Positions 56,268 through 64,000 of a DNA stretch of 64,000 bases are shown piece after piece (position 1 is the first letter of the stretch; every line of letters starts with the position of its first letter). The notes beneath the pieces are model-generated. The model had not been told where the DNA came from and made no database searches. It saw only the letters and a program-made list of their open reading frames with translations. The stretch is from NCBI RefSeq assembly GCF_013170705.1, contig NZ_CP033334.1, positions 2,271,501 through 2,335,500 of the forward strand. Direction: 5' to 3'. The DNA comes from Mesorhizobium loti (lineage in GTDB: Bacteria; Pseudomonadota; Alphaproteobacteria; Rhizobiales; Rhizobiaceae). Position numbers and translations under genes: made by a program.

Positions 56268-56403
56268 GTCGTATCGATCCCTTTGGTTGGAAATACCGGC
56301 CCGCACCATATCATAGGTTGCCGCGATTCGGCCTCGCGTAGCGCCTATGGTCGAACTTAAATCACAGACTTAGGCTGACAAGCGGAACAACAGTGACTAT
56401 TTC

Positions 56404-57039
56404 GTGACGATGACGGAACACGACGAACATCGCCAACAAAGCCTTACGCAGGCGACCGAGGCACGCGGCCTGGAGGCGCTGATCTCGCGCGCGGCGCGGG
56501 CCGGCAAGGGCGCGGCCCCCGTCGAGCGCTGGAATCCCGATTTTTGCGGTGATCTCGACATGGAGATCAAGGCCGACGGCACCTGGTTTTACCTGGGAAC
56601 GCCGATCGGCCGGATGCCGCTGGTGCAGCTTTTCTCCTCGGTGCTGCGCAAGGACGCGGATGGCAGGACCTATCTGGTGACGCCGGTGGAAAAAGTCGGC
56701 ATCCGCGTCGCCGACGCGCCGTTCATCGCCGTCGAACTGGATGTTTCGGGCAGCGGCGAGGAACAGATCATCACCTTTCGCACCAATGTCGGCGACGTGG
56801 TCGAGGCCGGACCGGAGCGGCCGCTGCGCTTCGTCGACGAGAACGAGACCGGCGGCCTGAAGCCCTATGTGCTGGTACGCGGCCGGCTGGAAGCGCTGGT
56901 GGCGCGGCCCGTCATGTACGAACTGGTAGGACATGGCGAGGAGATCGAGGTCGGCGGCGAGACCATGTTCGCGGTCCGCTCGAAGGGCGCTGTGTTTCCA
57001 ATCATGCCGGCTGGCCAACTTAAGCGGCTGAGCGCATGA
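56404..57039 (+). CDS. DUF1285-family protein
   Basis: A 211-residue protein with the family core ERWNPDFCGDLDMEIKADGTWFYLGTPIGRMPLVQLFSSVLRKDADGRTYLVTPVEKVGIRV. Function unknown. Start is GTG at 56404 or ATG at 56410; neither has a strong ribosome site. It overlaps the NUDIX gene by 4 bases and is divergent from the MoxR operon. Confidence 0.85.
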   Translation: MTMTEHDEHRQQSLTQATEARGLEALISRAARAGKGAAPVERWNPDFCGDLDMEIKADGTWFYLGTPIGRMPLVQLFSSVLRKDADGRTYLVTPVEKVGIRVADAPFIAVELDVSGSGEEQIITFRTNVGDVVEAGPERPLRFVDENETGGLKPYVLVRGRLEALVARPVMYELVGHGEEIEVGGETMFAVRSKGAVFPIMPAGQLKRLSA

Positions 57040-57671
57040 TGGACCAGGTGTCACCGGCGCCGTTTTCATCGGCGGATTTTCGCGCGCGCTTTGCTGCGCA
57101 GCCGCAAGCGCATGCCGGCGACGATTATGGCGACCATCGCTTCAATCCAGGCCATCCGCGCCTCAACCAGGGCAAGGCGCTGCGCGACGCGGCGGTGCTG
57201 ATCCCGGTGGTCGATCATGATGGTGAGGCCACGGTTCTCCTGACCAAACGGGCCGAAAAGCTGCGCAGCCATTCGGGGCAGGTGGCCTTTCCCGGCGGCA
57301 CCATCGACCCGACCGACGCAAGCCCGGAAGCGGCGGCGCTGCGCGAGACCTTCGAGGAGATCGGGCTTGGCCGGGATCGCATCGAGATCATCGGCCGCAT
57401 GCCGGACTATGTCGCCGGCAGCGGCTACAGGATCGCGCCGGTGCTCGGCATCGTTCGGCCCGGCTTCCAGCTGACCTTGAACGCCGACGAGGTCGATGCC
57501 GCCTTCGAGGTGCCGTTGCACTTCCTGATGGACCCGTTGAACCACAAGCGCGACAGCCGCATGTGGAACGATCTCGAATGGTTCTTCTACGACATGCCCT
57601 ATGGCGACCGGCGCATCTGGGGCGTCACCGCCGGCATCATCCGTACACTCTATGAAAGGCTTTATGCGTGA
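57036..57671 (+). CDS. NUDIX hydrolase, CoA pyrophosphatase type
   Basis: A 211-residue NUDIX enzyme. The NUDIX box GGTIDPTDASPEAAALRETFEEIG is intact and is preceded by KLRSHSGQVAFPGG, the CoA-pyrophosphatase (NudL/YeaB) motif. It hydrolyses CoA or its oxidised forms to phosphopantetheine and 3',5'-ADP. It overlaps both neighbours by 4 bases, linking it translationally to DUF1285 and Cca. Confidence 0.9.
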   Translation: MMDQVSPAPFSSADFRARFAAQPQAHAGDDYGDHRFNPGHPRLNQGKALRDAAVLIPVVDHDGEATVLLTKRAEKLRSHSGQVAFPGGTIDPTDASPEAAALRETFEEIGLGRDRIEIIGRMPDYVAGSGYRIAPVLGIVRPGFQLTLNADEVDAAFEVPLHFLMDPLNHKRDSRMWNDLEWFFYDMPYGDRRIWGVTAGIIRTLYERLYA

Positions 57672-58933
57672 GTGTTTCGATCGCGGGCAGGGCCGACTGG
57701 CTCACCGAAAAGCATTTGCAGCGCCTGCTTGCCGCCTTGGCCGAAGGCGGCGAAGAGGCGCGTGTCGCCGGTGGCGCGGTGCGCAACACGCTGATGGGCC
57801 AATCGGTCGCCGACGTCGACATCGCCACCACCTGTTTGCCCGAGGAAACCATCCGCCGCGCCGGGGCGGAAGGCTTCAAGCCGGTGCCAACCGGCATCGA
57901 GCACGGCACGATCACCGTCGTCGCCGGCGGCAAGCCCTATGAAGTCACCACCTTGCGCGCCGATGTCGAGACCGACGGCCGCCGCGCCAAGGTGTCGTTC
58001 GGACGCGACTGGAAGCTGGACGCCGAGCGGCGCGACTTCACCATAAACGCGCTCTATGCCGACGCCGACGGCACCGTCGTCGACCTGGTCGGCGGCATCG
58101 CCGACATCGAGGCGCGCCAGCTGCGCTTCATCGGCGATCCGGAGGCGCGCATCCGCGAGGATTATCTGCGCATCCTGCGCTTCTTCCGCTTCTTCGCCTG
58201 GTATGGCGAGGGCCGGCCGGACGCCGAAGGGCTGAAGGCCTGCGCCCGGCTGAAGGAGGGCTTGGCCCAGCTTTCGGCGGAGCGCGTCTGGTCCGAACTG
58301 AAGAAGCTCTTGTCGGCACCTGACCCGTCGCGGGCGCTGCTGTGGATGCGGCAGGCGAGTGTGCTGACCACCGCGCTGCCGGAAAGCGAGAAATGGGGCA
58401 TCGATGCCATCCATGGGCTGACCAAGGCCGAAAAGGATCTCGGCTGGGCGGCGGATCCGCTGCTGCGGCTGGAGGCGCTTGTGCCGCCGGATGCCGCGCG
58501 CATGCAAACGCTTGCCGAGCGGCTCCGGTTTTCGACCGATGAAGCACACCGCCTGCGCTATTGGACACTCACGACCGCCGTCGAGCCGAAGATCACCGAG
58601 GGCGAACTGGCCAAACGACTCTATCGCGGCGACCGGAAAGGCTTTGTCGATCGCCTGCGGCTGTCGCTTGCGGCGGCGCGGGTGCGCGCTGTCGAGAACA
58701 ATGACGCGCTGCTGGAGGCCGGCGGCTTTTCGCGCCTGCTGGCCTTCGCACTCAAATGGGAAAAGCCGGTGTTTCCGCTGAAGGGCGCCGATCTGACGGC
58801 GCTCGGCGCGACGCCAGGGCCGAAGCTGGGTGAGATCCTCAAGAACCTCGAGGCGGAATGGATCGACGCCGGATTTGCGCCGGACCGCGGCGCGCTGCTC
58901 GAACGCGCCGCGCAAGCCCTGAACGCCAGATAG
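57668..58933 (+). CDS. cca: CCA tRNA nucleotidyltransferase/poly(A) polymerase family
   Basis: A 421-residue class II nucleotidyltransferase that adds or repairs the 3' CCA of tRNA. The active site is GGAVRNTLMGQSVADVDIATT with the metal-binding Asp-x-Asp; ERRDFTINALYAD, DLVGGIADIEARQLRFIGDPEARIREDYLRILRFFRF follow, then the helical C-terminus. It starts with GTG at 57668 inside the NUDIX stop codon. Confidence 0.93.
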   Translation: MSVSIAGRADWLTEKHLQRLLAALAEGGEEARVAGGAVRNTLMGQSVADVDIATTCLPEETIRRAGAEGFKPVPTGIEHGTITVVAGGKPYEVTTLRADVETDGRRAKVSFGRDWKLDAERRDFTINALYADADGTVVDLVGGIADIEARQLRFIGDPEARIREDYLRILRFFRFFAWYGEGRPDAEGLKACARLKEGLAQLSAERVWSELKKLLSAPDPSRALLWMRQASVLTTALPESEKWGIDAIHGLTKAEKDLGWAADPLLRLEALVPPDAARMQTLAERLRFSTDEAHRLRYWTLTTAVEPKITEGELAKRLYRGDRKGFVDRLRLSLAAARVRAVENNDALLEAGGFSRLLAFALKWEKPVFPLKGADLTALGATPGPKLGEILKNLEAEWIDAGFAPDRGALLERAAQALNAR

Positions 58934-58938
58934 GGTAT

Positions 58939-59065
58939 TAGAGCACTTCACGGTTTCACGGAAACGGCGAACCGCTCTAACTCCTTGTTTAGACGCAATT
59001 CCCAAGGGCAAGCGCTACGCGCTTGTCCCGGGAAAACCGCTCACACTTTTCCTGGAATTGCTCTA
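58939..59065. repeat. Rhizobial intergenic repeat with TAGAGCA/TGCTCTA ends
   Basis: About 127 bases bounded by similar inverted ends (TAGAGCACTTC and GGAATTGCTCTA), with several inner hairpins, including GCGCTACGCGC near 59017 and a GCGGTT-type stem. Its size and terminal symmetry suggest a small non-autonomous (MITE-like) element. It fills the gap between cca and the DUF1059 gene. Confidence 0.75.
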
Positions 59066-59093
59066 GCAGCGATTCCTCAGGGAATGCTTCAAG

Positions 59094-59279
59094 TCAGGCT
59101 GCGTCGCGGACTTTTTCGATGCGCGAGCGGATCGCCTCGATCATCGTTTCGCGGATGACGGTCTCACCATGCGTCTCGCGCATATGCTCGACGGCACGGC
59201 GCATCACTTCGGCTTCCTCGTCGGCACGGGTGTGCCAGTCACAGCCGGGAACGAGCGACCCGCAGTGGAATTGCTTCAT
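59094..59279 (-). CDS. DUF1059-family small protein
   Basis: A 61-residue protein starting MKQFHCGSLVPGCDWHTRADEEAE, the DUF1059 pattern with two Cys that could bind metal, then a helical tail. GGAGAAATCC precedes the ATG. Function unknown; it is convergent with cca. Confidence 0.82.
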   Translation of the reverse strand: MKQFHCGSLVPGCDWHTRADEEAEVMRRAVEHMRETHGETVIRETMIEAIRSRIEKVRDAA

Positions 59280-59438
59280 CGGATTTCTCCTTTTCCTCCA
59301 TGGAGCCAGTCAAGGCTCCCTTTGGCCCACGGTCGATTACAGATGAGGGCTTCGGACCATGAGCAGGGTAGAAACGATAACACGGAAGGGGCTGTCTGGT
59401 TGCATCAAAGCGCCGTGCGCCTTGCGCTTACCTGACAT

Positions 59439-60353
59439 TCACGGCCAGCGTACCTCTGGCGGCAGGCTGGACAGGATCGAGGCGACATTGCCGCCGGTTT
59501 TCAGGCCGAAGATGGTTCCGCGGTCGTAAAGCAGGTTGAATTCGACGTAGCGGCCACGGCGGATAAGCTGTTCGTCGCGGTCGCCGTCGGTCCAGTTCTC
59601 GTTGAAGTTGGCGCGCACGAGGTGGCCGTAGACGACAAGAAAGGAGCGCCCGACATCCTGGACGAAGTTGAAGTCGGCATTCCAGCCGCCTTTCTCCTCG
59701 CCCGAATGCAGCCAGTCGAAGAAGATGCCGCCGGTGCCGCGCGGCTCGTTGCGGTGGGCCAGGAAGAAGTACTCGTCGCACCAGGTCTTGAATTTCGGGT
59801 AGTCGGCGACGCCGGCGTTCTTCTCGCAGGCGAACTGCATGGCGCGGTGGAAGGCGACGGTGTCGGGATCGTCCTGGACGCGGCGGCGGTCGAGCACCGG
59901 GGTCAGGTCGGCGCCGCCGCCGAACCATTGGCGCGAGGTAACCACCATGCGCGTGTTCATGTGCACGGCCGGCACGTTGGGATTCCAGGGGTGCGCGATC
60001 AGCGAAATGCCGGATGCCCAGAAGCGCGGGTCTTCCTCGGCGCCGGGCATCTGCTTCCTGAACTCAGGCGAGAACTCGCCGTAAACGGTCGAGGTGTGCA
60101 CACCGACCTTCTCGAAGACGCGGCCATGCATCATAGACATTGTGCCGCCGCCGCCCTTACCCTGGTCACGCTCCCAAGGCGTCTTCTCGAAACGGCCAGG
60201 GGACCAGGAGGCCAGTGGGCCCTGGAGATCCTGCTCGATCTGCTCGAAGGCGCCGCAAATGCGTTCGCGCAGCGCCTCGAACCACAGGCGGGCCTTCATC
60301 TTCTTCTCTTCGATGTCGGCGGGCAGGCCGGCGGGTATTTCGGGTCGTTCCAA
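59439..60353 (-). CDS. hemF: Oxygen-dependent coproporphyrinogen III oxidase
   Basis: A 304-residue enzyme that converts coproporphyrinogen III to protoporphyrinogen IX with O2 in heme synthesis. Diagnostic blocks are [40 protein letters not shown] and [29 protein letters not shown] chose a TTG at 60353 because GGAG lies 7 bases upstream and LERPEIPAG begins the homologous region; the frame to 60440 has no site and reads Arg/Lys-rich noise. Confidence 0.95.
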   Translation of the reverse strand: MERPEIPAGLPADIEEKKMKARLWFEALRERICGAFEQIEQDLQGPLASWSPGRFEKTPWERDQGKGGGGTMSMMHGRVFEKVGVHTSTVYGEFSPEFRKQMPGAEEDPRFWASGISLIAHPWNPNVPAVHMNTRMVVTSRQWFGGGADLTPVLDRRRVQDDPDTVAFHRAMQFACEKNAGVADYPKFKTWCDEYFFLAHRNEPRGTGGIFFDWLHSGEEKGGWNADFNFVQDVGRSFLVVYGHLVRANFNENWTDGDRDEQLIRRGRYVEFNLLYDRGTIFGLKTGGNVASILSSLPPEVRWP

Positions 60354-60562
60354 GTGCCGTCTCCGATTGCGGGGCGGCGAGTCGACAAAAGACTCGTCTT
60401 TTCCGGGCGCGATCCCTAATCTCTTGAGGAACAGGGTCAAGTCCCGCTGCAGGGCCGCGCGTCTATTGGACGCGCAGGGAACGCCGCAGGACTTTGGTTT
60501 TGCGCGTGATCCTTGCCGAAACCCGGTTTCGGATCATGCGCTGCGGTGCAAGGAGTTTTTTC

Positions 60563-60820
60563 GTGCGCACCCCGGCAAGACCGCCGCTGGATGGCTTGAA
60601 GAAAAGGCTCGATCAAAGCCGGGCCGAGCGCGCACGCATGCCGCGCGACGGTTTCCTGCGCGAAACCTTCGTCCTGCCGCGCTCCGATGCGCGGCTCAAG
60701 GCCAAGGAATGGTTCGAGCGCTTTCCCAAGCAAGCCTACTGGACCGAGATCGAAAGCTGGTTCGAGCGCCCGGGCGACCTCATCGAGTTCACGATAAGGC
60801 GGTTGCCGGTGGCGGATTAG
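60563..60820 (+). CDS. Hypothetical protein, 85 residues
   Basis: A small soluble basic protein ([64 protein letters not shown]). The GTG at 60563 follows AAGGAG by 7 bases, a strong site, which argues for a real gene. No family is recognised. It is convergent with soxR, overlapping its 3' end by 4 bases. Confidence 0.68.
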   Translation: MRTPARPPLDGLKKRLDQSRAERARMPRDGFLRETFVLPRSDARLKAKEWFERFPKQAYWTEIESWFERPGDLIEFTIRRLPVAD

Positions 60821-61263
60821 GATCCTATCACCAGACGCCTCGCCCCCGTGCCTTGCCTTGCCAGCCGGTCGCCCTTGTTCCGGAGCGGGCATTTGTCGAT
60901 AGACATGCAGCCGCAGCCGATACAGTCGGTCAGCCCGTCGCGCAGTTTCTTCAACTGAGCGATCTTGTGGTCGAGCCCATCGCGCCAGGCGGTTGAAAGC
61001 AGGCTCCAGTCGTCGCGCGTCGGCGTGCGGCCTTCCGGCAGGGATGCCAGTGCCTCGCCGATCTCGGCGAGCGAGATACCGACCTCCTGGGCGATCCGGA
61101 TGATCGCCACCCGCCGCAGCACGTCGCGGCCGTAGCGCCGCTGGTTGCCCGACGTGCGATGGCTGCGGATCAGCCCGCGCGCCTCATAGAAATGCAGCGC
61201 CGACACCGCGACGCCGCTGCGCATGGCCACCTGGCCGACCGTCAATTCCGTTACTGGAGCCAT
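60817..61263 (-). CDS. soxR: Redox-sensing MerR-family regulator SoxR
   Basis: A 148-residue regulator with a MerR winged helix ([25 protein letters not shown]) and the [2Fe-2S] cluster motif [12 protein letters not shown] near residues 114-125. In alphaproteobacteria SoxR senses redox-cycling compounds and controls a few efflux or oxidative genes. A near-perfect SoxR box lies 20 bases upstream. No divergent target gene is adjacent, so it may regulate itself and unlinked genes. Confidence 0.95.
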   Translation of the reverse strand: MAPVTELTVGQVAMRSGVAVSALHFYEARGLIRSHRTSGNQRRYGRDVLRRVAIIRIAQEVGISLAEIGEALASLPEGRTPTRDDWSLLSTAWRDGLDHKIAQLKKLRDGLTDCIGCGCMSIDKCPLRNKGDRLARQGTGARRLVIGS

Positions 61264-61282
61264 TTCCGACTTTTCCGCTTGA

Positions 61283-61300
61283 CCTCAAGTTAAGTTGAGC
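61283..61300. promoter_or_regulatory. SoxR box
   Basis: CCTCAAGTTAAGTTGAGC differs from the consensus palindrome (CCTCAAGTTAACTTGAGG) at two positions. On the plus strand it is preceded by a TTGACC -35-like hexamer. Confidence 0.85.
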
Positions 61301-61422
61301 TTGTAGCGAAGAAATGCTGATCGGGCAAATGACAGGAGAAGGCGATGTGCGCCTGGGTGAGAATGACCGGAGAAACCACTGTCGTCGGCGACGGCAAGAG
61401 CGCTGTCGACGGGCCGCCGATC

Positions 61423-61881
61423 CTATCCGAGCTGCCGGATGGCTTCGCCCGCCACCATGGCGACCGACAACGCGACGTTTATGCTGCGCGCGGCGCCCTG
61501 CATGGGGATGGTCAGCCGCGCGTCCGCCGCCTGATGGACAGGATCCGGCACGCCTGCGGATTCGCGGCCAAACAAGAGGATGTCGCCGTCGGCGAAGGTG
61601 AAGCCGGTGTAGGCGGCCGTGGCCTTGGTCGACAAGAGCACCAGCCGGTGCGCGCCGGCCTTGCGCCAATCCTCGAAGGCCTGCCAGTCGACATGGCGGG
61701 TCAGGGCAGCCATTTCGAGATAGTCCATGCCGGAGCGCCTGAGCGCCTTATCGGAGAGCGGAAAGCCGGCCGGCTCGATGATGTCGACGCCAAGCCCGAG
61801 GCACGCGGCGAAGCGCAGGATTGTCCCGGTATTGCCGGCAATGTCAGGCTGGTAGAGCGCGATGCGGAGACGACCGTTCAT
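61423..61881 (-). CDS. trmL: tRNA (cytidine(34)-2'-O)-methyltransferase
   Basis: A 152-residue SPOUT-class methyltransferase modifying the wobble base of tRNA-Leu isoacceptors with S-adenosylmethionine. Family motifs are IALYQPDIAGNTGTILRFAACLGLGVDIIEPAGFPL near the start, DILLFGRESAGVP and LTIPMQGAARSINVALSVAMVAGEA in the trefoil knot. It may read through towards the soxR promoter, since no terminator is evident. Confidence 0.93.
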   Translation of the reverse strand: MNGRLRIALYQPDIAGNTGTILRFAACLGLGVDIIEPAGFPLSDKALRRSGMDYLEMAALTRHVDWQAFEDWRKAGAHRLVLLSTKATAAYTGFTFADGDILLFGRESAGVPDPVHQAADARLTIPMQGAARSINVALSVAMVAGEAIRQLG

Positions 61882-62021
61882 TTCCGCGTCCTTCTAATAA
61901 GTGGCAGATCGGCCACAGGGACCTCCCGGTTTTGGAAATTGCTGGACCTGCGGGTGGCCATTTTTTGCGAAGTCGGGTATACGGCCAGCATTGTCAACCC
62001 GAACCGATGGAGGGGTAATTC

Positions 62022-62099
62022 ATGATGACCATGCACATCCAGCGCCCCTCTCGTGGGCTTACCTGCCTGCCGGCGGTTTCGGTACGACGATTCTCCTGA
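62022..62099 (+). CDS. Short ORF (25 residues) with a strong ribosome binding site
   Basis: ATG ATG ACC ATG opens a 25-codon frame preceded by GGAGGGG at 6 bases, the strongest such site for a short frame in this window. It is followed by a GCCGAAA/TTTCGGC hairpin near 62127-62145, before the next frame at 62166. A leader peptide or small protein are both possible; it has no recognisable homology. Confidence 0.4.
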   Translation: MMTMHIQRPSRGLTCLPAVSVRRFS

Positions 62100-62327
62100 C
62101 TCTCTAAGACTTGATCGCACCGATTCCCGCCGAAACACCTTTTCGGCTCTCGAAGGAATCCTGCGATGTTTTTCAAAAAGTCAAAAGGGCTGAACGCCCA
62201 ATCTGAACATGTCCAGACCGACGCCTGGCGTCGTGTCCGGACCGACGCGACCCACGCCTCCGGCCGAATGCCGGCGGAGGATGTTGCTTCGCCTTTTTAT
62301 CTCTATTTTCACACGGAGGACGGACCG

Positions 62328-62723
62328 ATGTTCGATCCCTACAGAATACCGGGCTCCAGGAGCCTGCATATCCACCGGCTGCCGACCTGGGCGCTGCTGA
62401 TCGGCGAAACCTATTCGTCTGCGGTCCATGCCGAAGTCCGCCGCCGCCCGCATCGCGGCATGCTGCCGGATGTCGATTTCTCGCGCGCCGTTCCCGATCC
62501 GAGCCGGCCGTCTTTGGTGCGCCGGATCATCCGGCTGATCCGGCCGGGCGCGAAAAACCGGGCTGCCGGCACGGTGTCGGCAGGATCGGCAAACGCGCCT
62601 GTCGGCGAAAAGCCCGCGAACCCCTATATAGCGCGAAGCAGGGCCGACGGTCAGGGTGATTCCGGACCGTCGGCCCTCGGCGCCATGCGGGCCGGGGACC
62701 TCGTACGTCGCCAAGCCGCATAA
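62328..62723 (+). CDS. Hypothetical protein, possibly starting earlier
   Basis: A 131-residue frame from the ATG at 62328, preceded by GGAGGACGGACC. The frame is open from the ATG at 62166, which has a weaker AAGGAAT site and would give 185 residues. The first half (DPYRIPGSRSLHIHRLPTWALLIGETYSSAVHAEVRRRPH) looks like a real protein. The last 60 residues run over a promoter-like CTATATAG (62624-62631) and an inverted repeat, so the true end may lie earlier or the gene may be decaying. Function unknown. Confidence 0.5.
   Translation: MFDPYRIPGSRSLHIHRLPTWALLIGETYSSAVHAEVRRRPHRGMLPDVDFSRAVPDPSRPSLVRRIIRLIRPGAKNRAAGTVSAGSANAPVGEKPANPYIARSRADGQGDSGPSALGAMRAGDLVRRQAA
62641..62676. promoter_or_regulatory. 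12-bp inverted repeat downstream of a CTATATAG box, upstream of the ABC exporter
   Basis: GGGCCGACGGTC (62641-62652) pairs perfectly with GACCGTCGGCCC (62665-62676) around a 12-base loop. The CTATATAG at 62624-62631 resembles a -10 box, so the hairpin may form the 5' end of the ABC exporter transcript. No U-run follows. Confidence 0.5.
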
Positions 62724-62752
62724 GCGGAAAACAGATTTTACAGGCATGACTC

Positions 62753-64000
62753 ATGTTGTTGTTTAGCTGGTTTGAAAGAAGGCTCGATCCGTTCCCCGCA
62801 GCGGAACCGGTCGAGCCGCCCAAGACCCTGGTGGCCTTCTGCCTGCATTATACGCGCGGGGCATGGCCCTATATCCTCATCGATGCGGTGCTGGTGACGG
62901 CGATCGCCATCGCGGAAGTGTGGATGTTCGGCTTCCTTGGCCGCATCGTCGACTGGCTGTCGGGGCAGAATCGCGAAACCTTCCTGCAGACGGAGGGCTG
63001 GAAGCTCGCCGGCATGGCCTTCATCGTGCTGTTCGCGCTGCCCGGCACGGTGTGGCTGCATTCGCTGCTCAACCAGCAGACGCTGATGGGCAACTATCCC
63101 ATGCGCATCCGCTGGCAGGTGCACCGCTATCTGCTCAAGCAGTCGATGAGCTTCTACCAGGACGAGTTCGCCGGCCGCATCGCCACCAAGCTGATGCAGA
63201 CGGCGCTCGCCGTGCGCGAATGCGTCATCAAGGTGATCGACGTCCTGAACTACGTCATCGTCTACTTCCTCGGCATGCTGTTCATCGTCGGTTCGGCGGA
63301 CTGGCGGCTGGCCGCGCCGCTGGGCGTCTGGCTGGTCGGCTACGTACTGTTGCTGCGCTTCTTCATTCCCCGACTGGGCAAGGTCGGCGAGGAGCAGGCC
63401 AATGCGCGCTCGATCATGACCGGCCGCGTTGTCGACAGCTACTCCAACATCCAGACGGTCAAGCTGTTTTCCCATGCGCGCCGCGAGGCCACTTTCGCCA
63501 GGGAAGGCATGATGGGCTTCCTCGACACGGTCTACCGGTCGATGCGGCTGGTGACGGTGCTTTTCGGCACGCTCTACATATTGAACGCGCTGCTCCTGTT
63601 CTCGGTCACCGTCATCTCGCTGTGGCTGTGGATGGGGCAAGTGGTGACGATCGGCGCGGTCGCCGTGGTCATCGGCCTGGTGCTCAGGATGTGGGGCATG
63701 TCGCAATGGATCATGTGGGAGATGTCGGGCCTGTTCGAGAACATCGGCACGGTGCATGACGGCATCGCCTCGATCTCGCTGCCGCGCCTTGTCGAGGACA
63801 GGCCGGATGCGAAGGAGATCGCCGTCTCCAAGGGCGAGATCCGTTTCGAGGATATCCGCTTCCACTACGGCAAGCAGAAGGGCGTCATCGAAAACCTGTC
63901 GCTGGCGGTGAAGTCTGGCGAGAAGGTCGGCATTGTCGGCCGCTCGGGGGCCGGCAAGTCGACGCTGGTCAACCTCTTGTTGCGTTTTTACGACCTGGAG
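62753..64000 (+). CDS. ABC exporter, fused permease-ATPase (partial, runs off the window)
   Basis: The first 416 residues of a type IV ABC exporter half-transporter of the MsbA kind. It has an N-terminal cytoplasmic segment, about six membrane helices (for example WPYILIDAVLVTAIAIAEVWMFGFLG) and an intracellular loop region VVDSYSNIQTVKLFSHARRE. The start of the nucleotide-binding domain follows, with Walker A GRSGAGKST at about residues 396-404. The rest is outside the window. The ATG at 62753 follows AGGCATGACTC. The substrate (lipid, drug or peptide) is not readable. Confidence 0.92.
   Translation, partial: MLLFSWFERRLDPFPAAEPVEPPKTLVAFCLHYTRGAWPYILIDAVLVTAIAIAEVWMFGFLGRIVDWLSGQNRETFLQTEGWKLAGMAFIVLFALPGTVWLHSLLNQQTLMGNYPMRIRWQVHRYLLKQSMSFYQDEFAGRIATKLMQTALAVRECVIKVIDVLNYVIVYFLGMLFIVGSADWRLAAPLGVWLVGYVLLLRFFIPRLGKVGEEQANARSIMTGRVVDSYSNIQTVKLFSHARREATFAREGMMGFLDTVYRSMRLVTVLFGTLYILNALLLFSVTVISLWLWMGQVVTIGAVAVVIGLVLRMWGMSQWIMWEMSGLFENIGTVHDGIASISLPRLVEDRPDAKEIAVSKGEIRFEDIRFHYGKQKGVIENLSLAVKSGEKVGIVGRSGAGKSTLVNLLLRFYDLE

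Overview
The window reads as chromosomal DNA of an alphaproteobacterium of the order Rhizobiales, most likely Mesorhizobium or a close relative. The pointers are high GC content, a fused anthranilate synthase TrpE(G) preceded by a Trp-Trp-Trp leader peptide as described in rhizobia, a choXWV choline importer, ClpS, oxygen-dependent HemF, and several families of intergenic palindromic repeats typical of rhizobial genomes. I see no integrase, transposase, phage gene, CRISPR array, rRNA or tRNA, so this looks like core and strain-variable chromosome rather than a mobile island.

Layout. 1-2.7 kb: the start of a TPR/cyclase-like regulator and leuA, with a leucine-rich leader peptide and a set of mutually exclusive hairpins upstream of leuA. 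2.8-4.8 kb: an ATP-grasp ligase plus serine esterase pair. 4.8-10.2 kb: two regulator/exporter units (LysR/MFS divergent; MarR-isochorismatase-small membrane protein-MFS operon). 10.5-16.0 kb: AbrB-type membrane protein, ABM monooxygenase, SDR, DsrE-like protein, a duplicated-domain secreted protein, an orphan VapB-type antitoxin and a CDF metal exporter. 16-18.4 kb: trpE(G) with attenuator. 18.5-31.4 kb: scattered metabolic genes (PEP mutase-like lyase, aspartoacylase-like hydrolase, MFS, membrane PQQ dehydrogenase with divergent MarR, flavin disulfide reductase, acetyltransferase, GlxA-type regulator with divergent cysteine hydrolase, fhs). Near 27.5 kb lie fused remnants of a sensor kinase and a cytochrome b561.

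31.7-38.6 kb is the least understood part. Five co-directional genes encode a long coiled-coil protein, an uncharacterised protein, a large AAA ATPase with an unusual Walker B region, a second uncharacterised protein, and a membrane-anchored DUF2333 protein. The operon is interrupted by two repeat elements, and one of them lies at the ribosome binding region of the fourth gene. This is my best candidate for an undescribed system.

38.9-48.8 kb: cytochrome c, a LysR/EamA divergent pair, thymidine kinase, choXWV, a two-component system and three small secreted or membrane proteins. 48.9-58.9 kb: clpS, then a MoxR-DUF58-BatA/DUF4159-membrane protein operon, divergent from a tightly overlapping DUF1285-NUDIX-cca operon. 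59-64 kb: DUF1059, hemF, soxR with its box, trmL, an odd short-ORF/hypothetical region, and the start of an ABC exporter that runs off the window.
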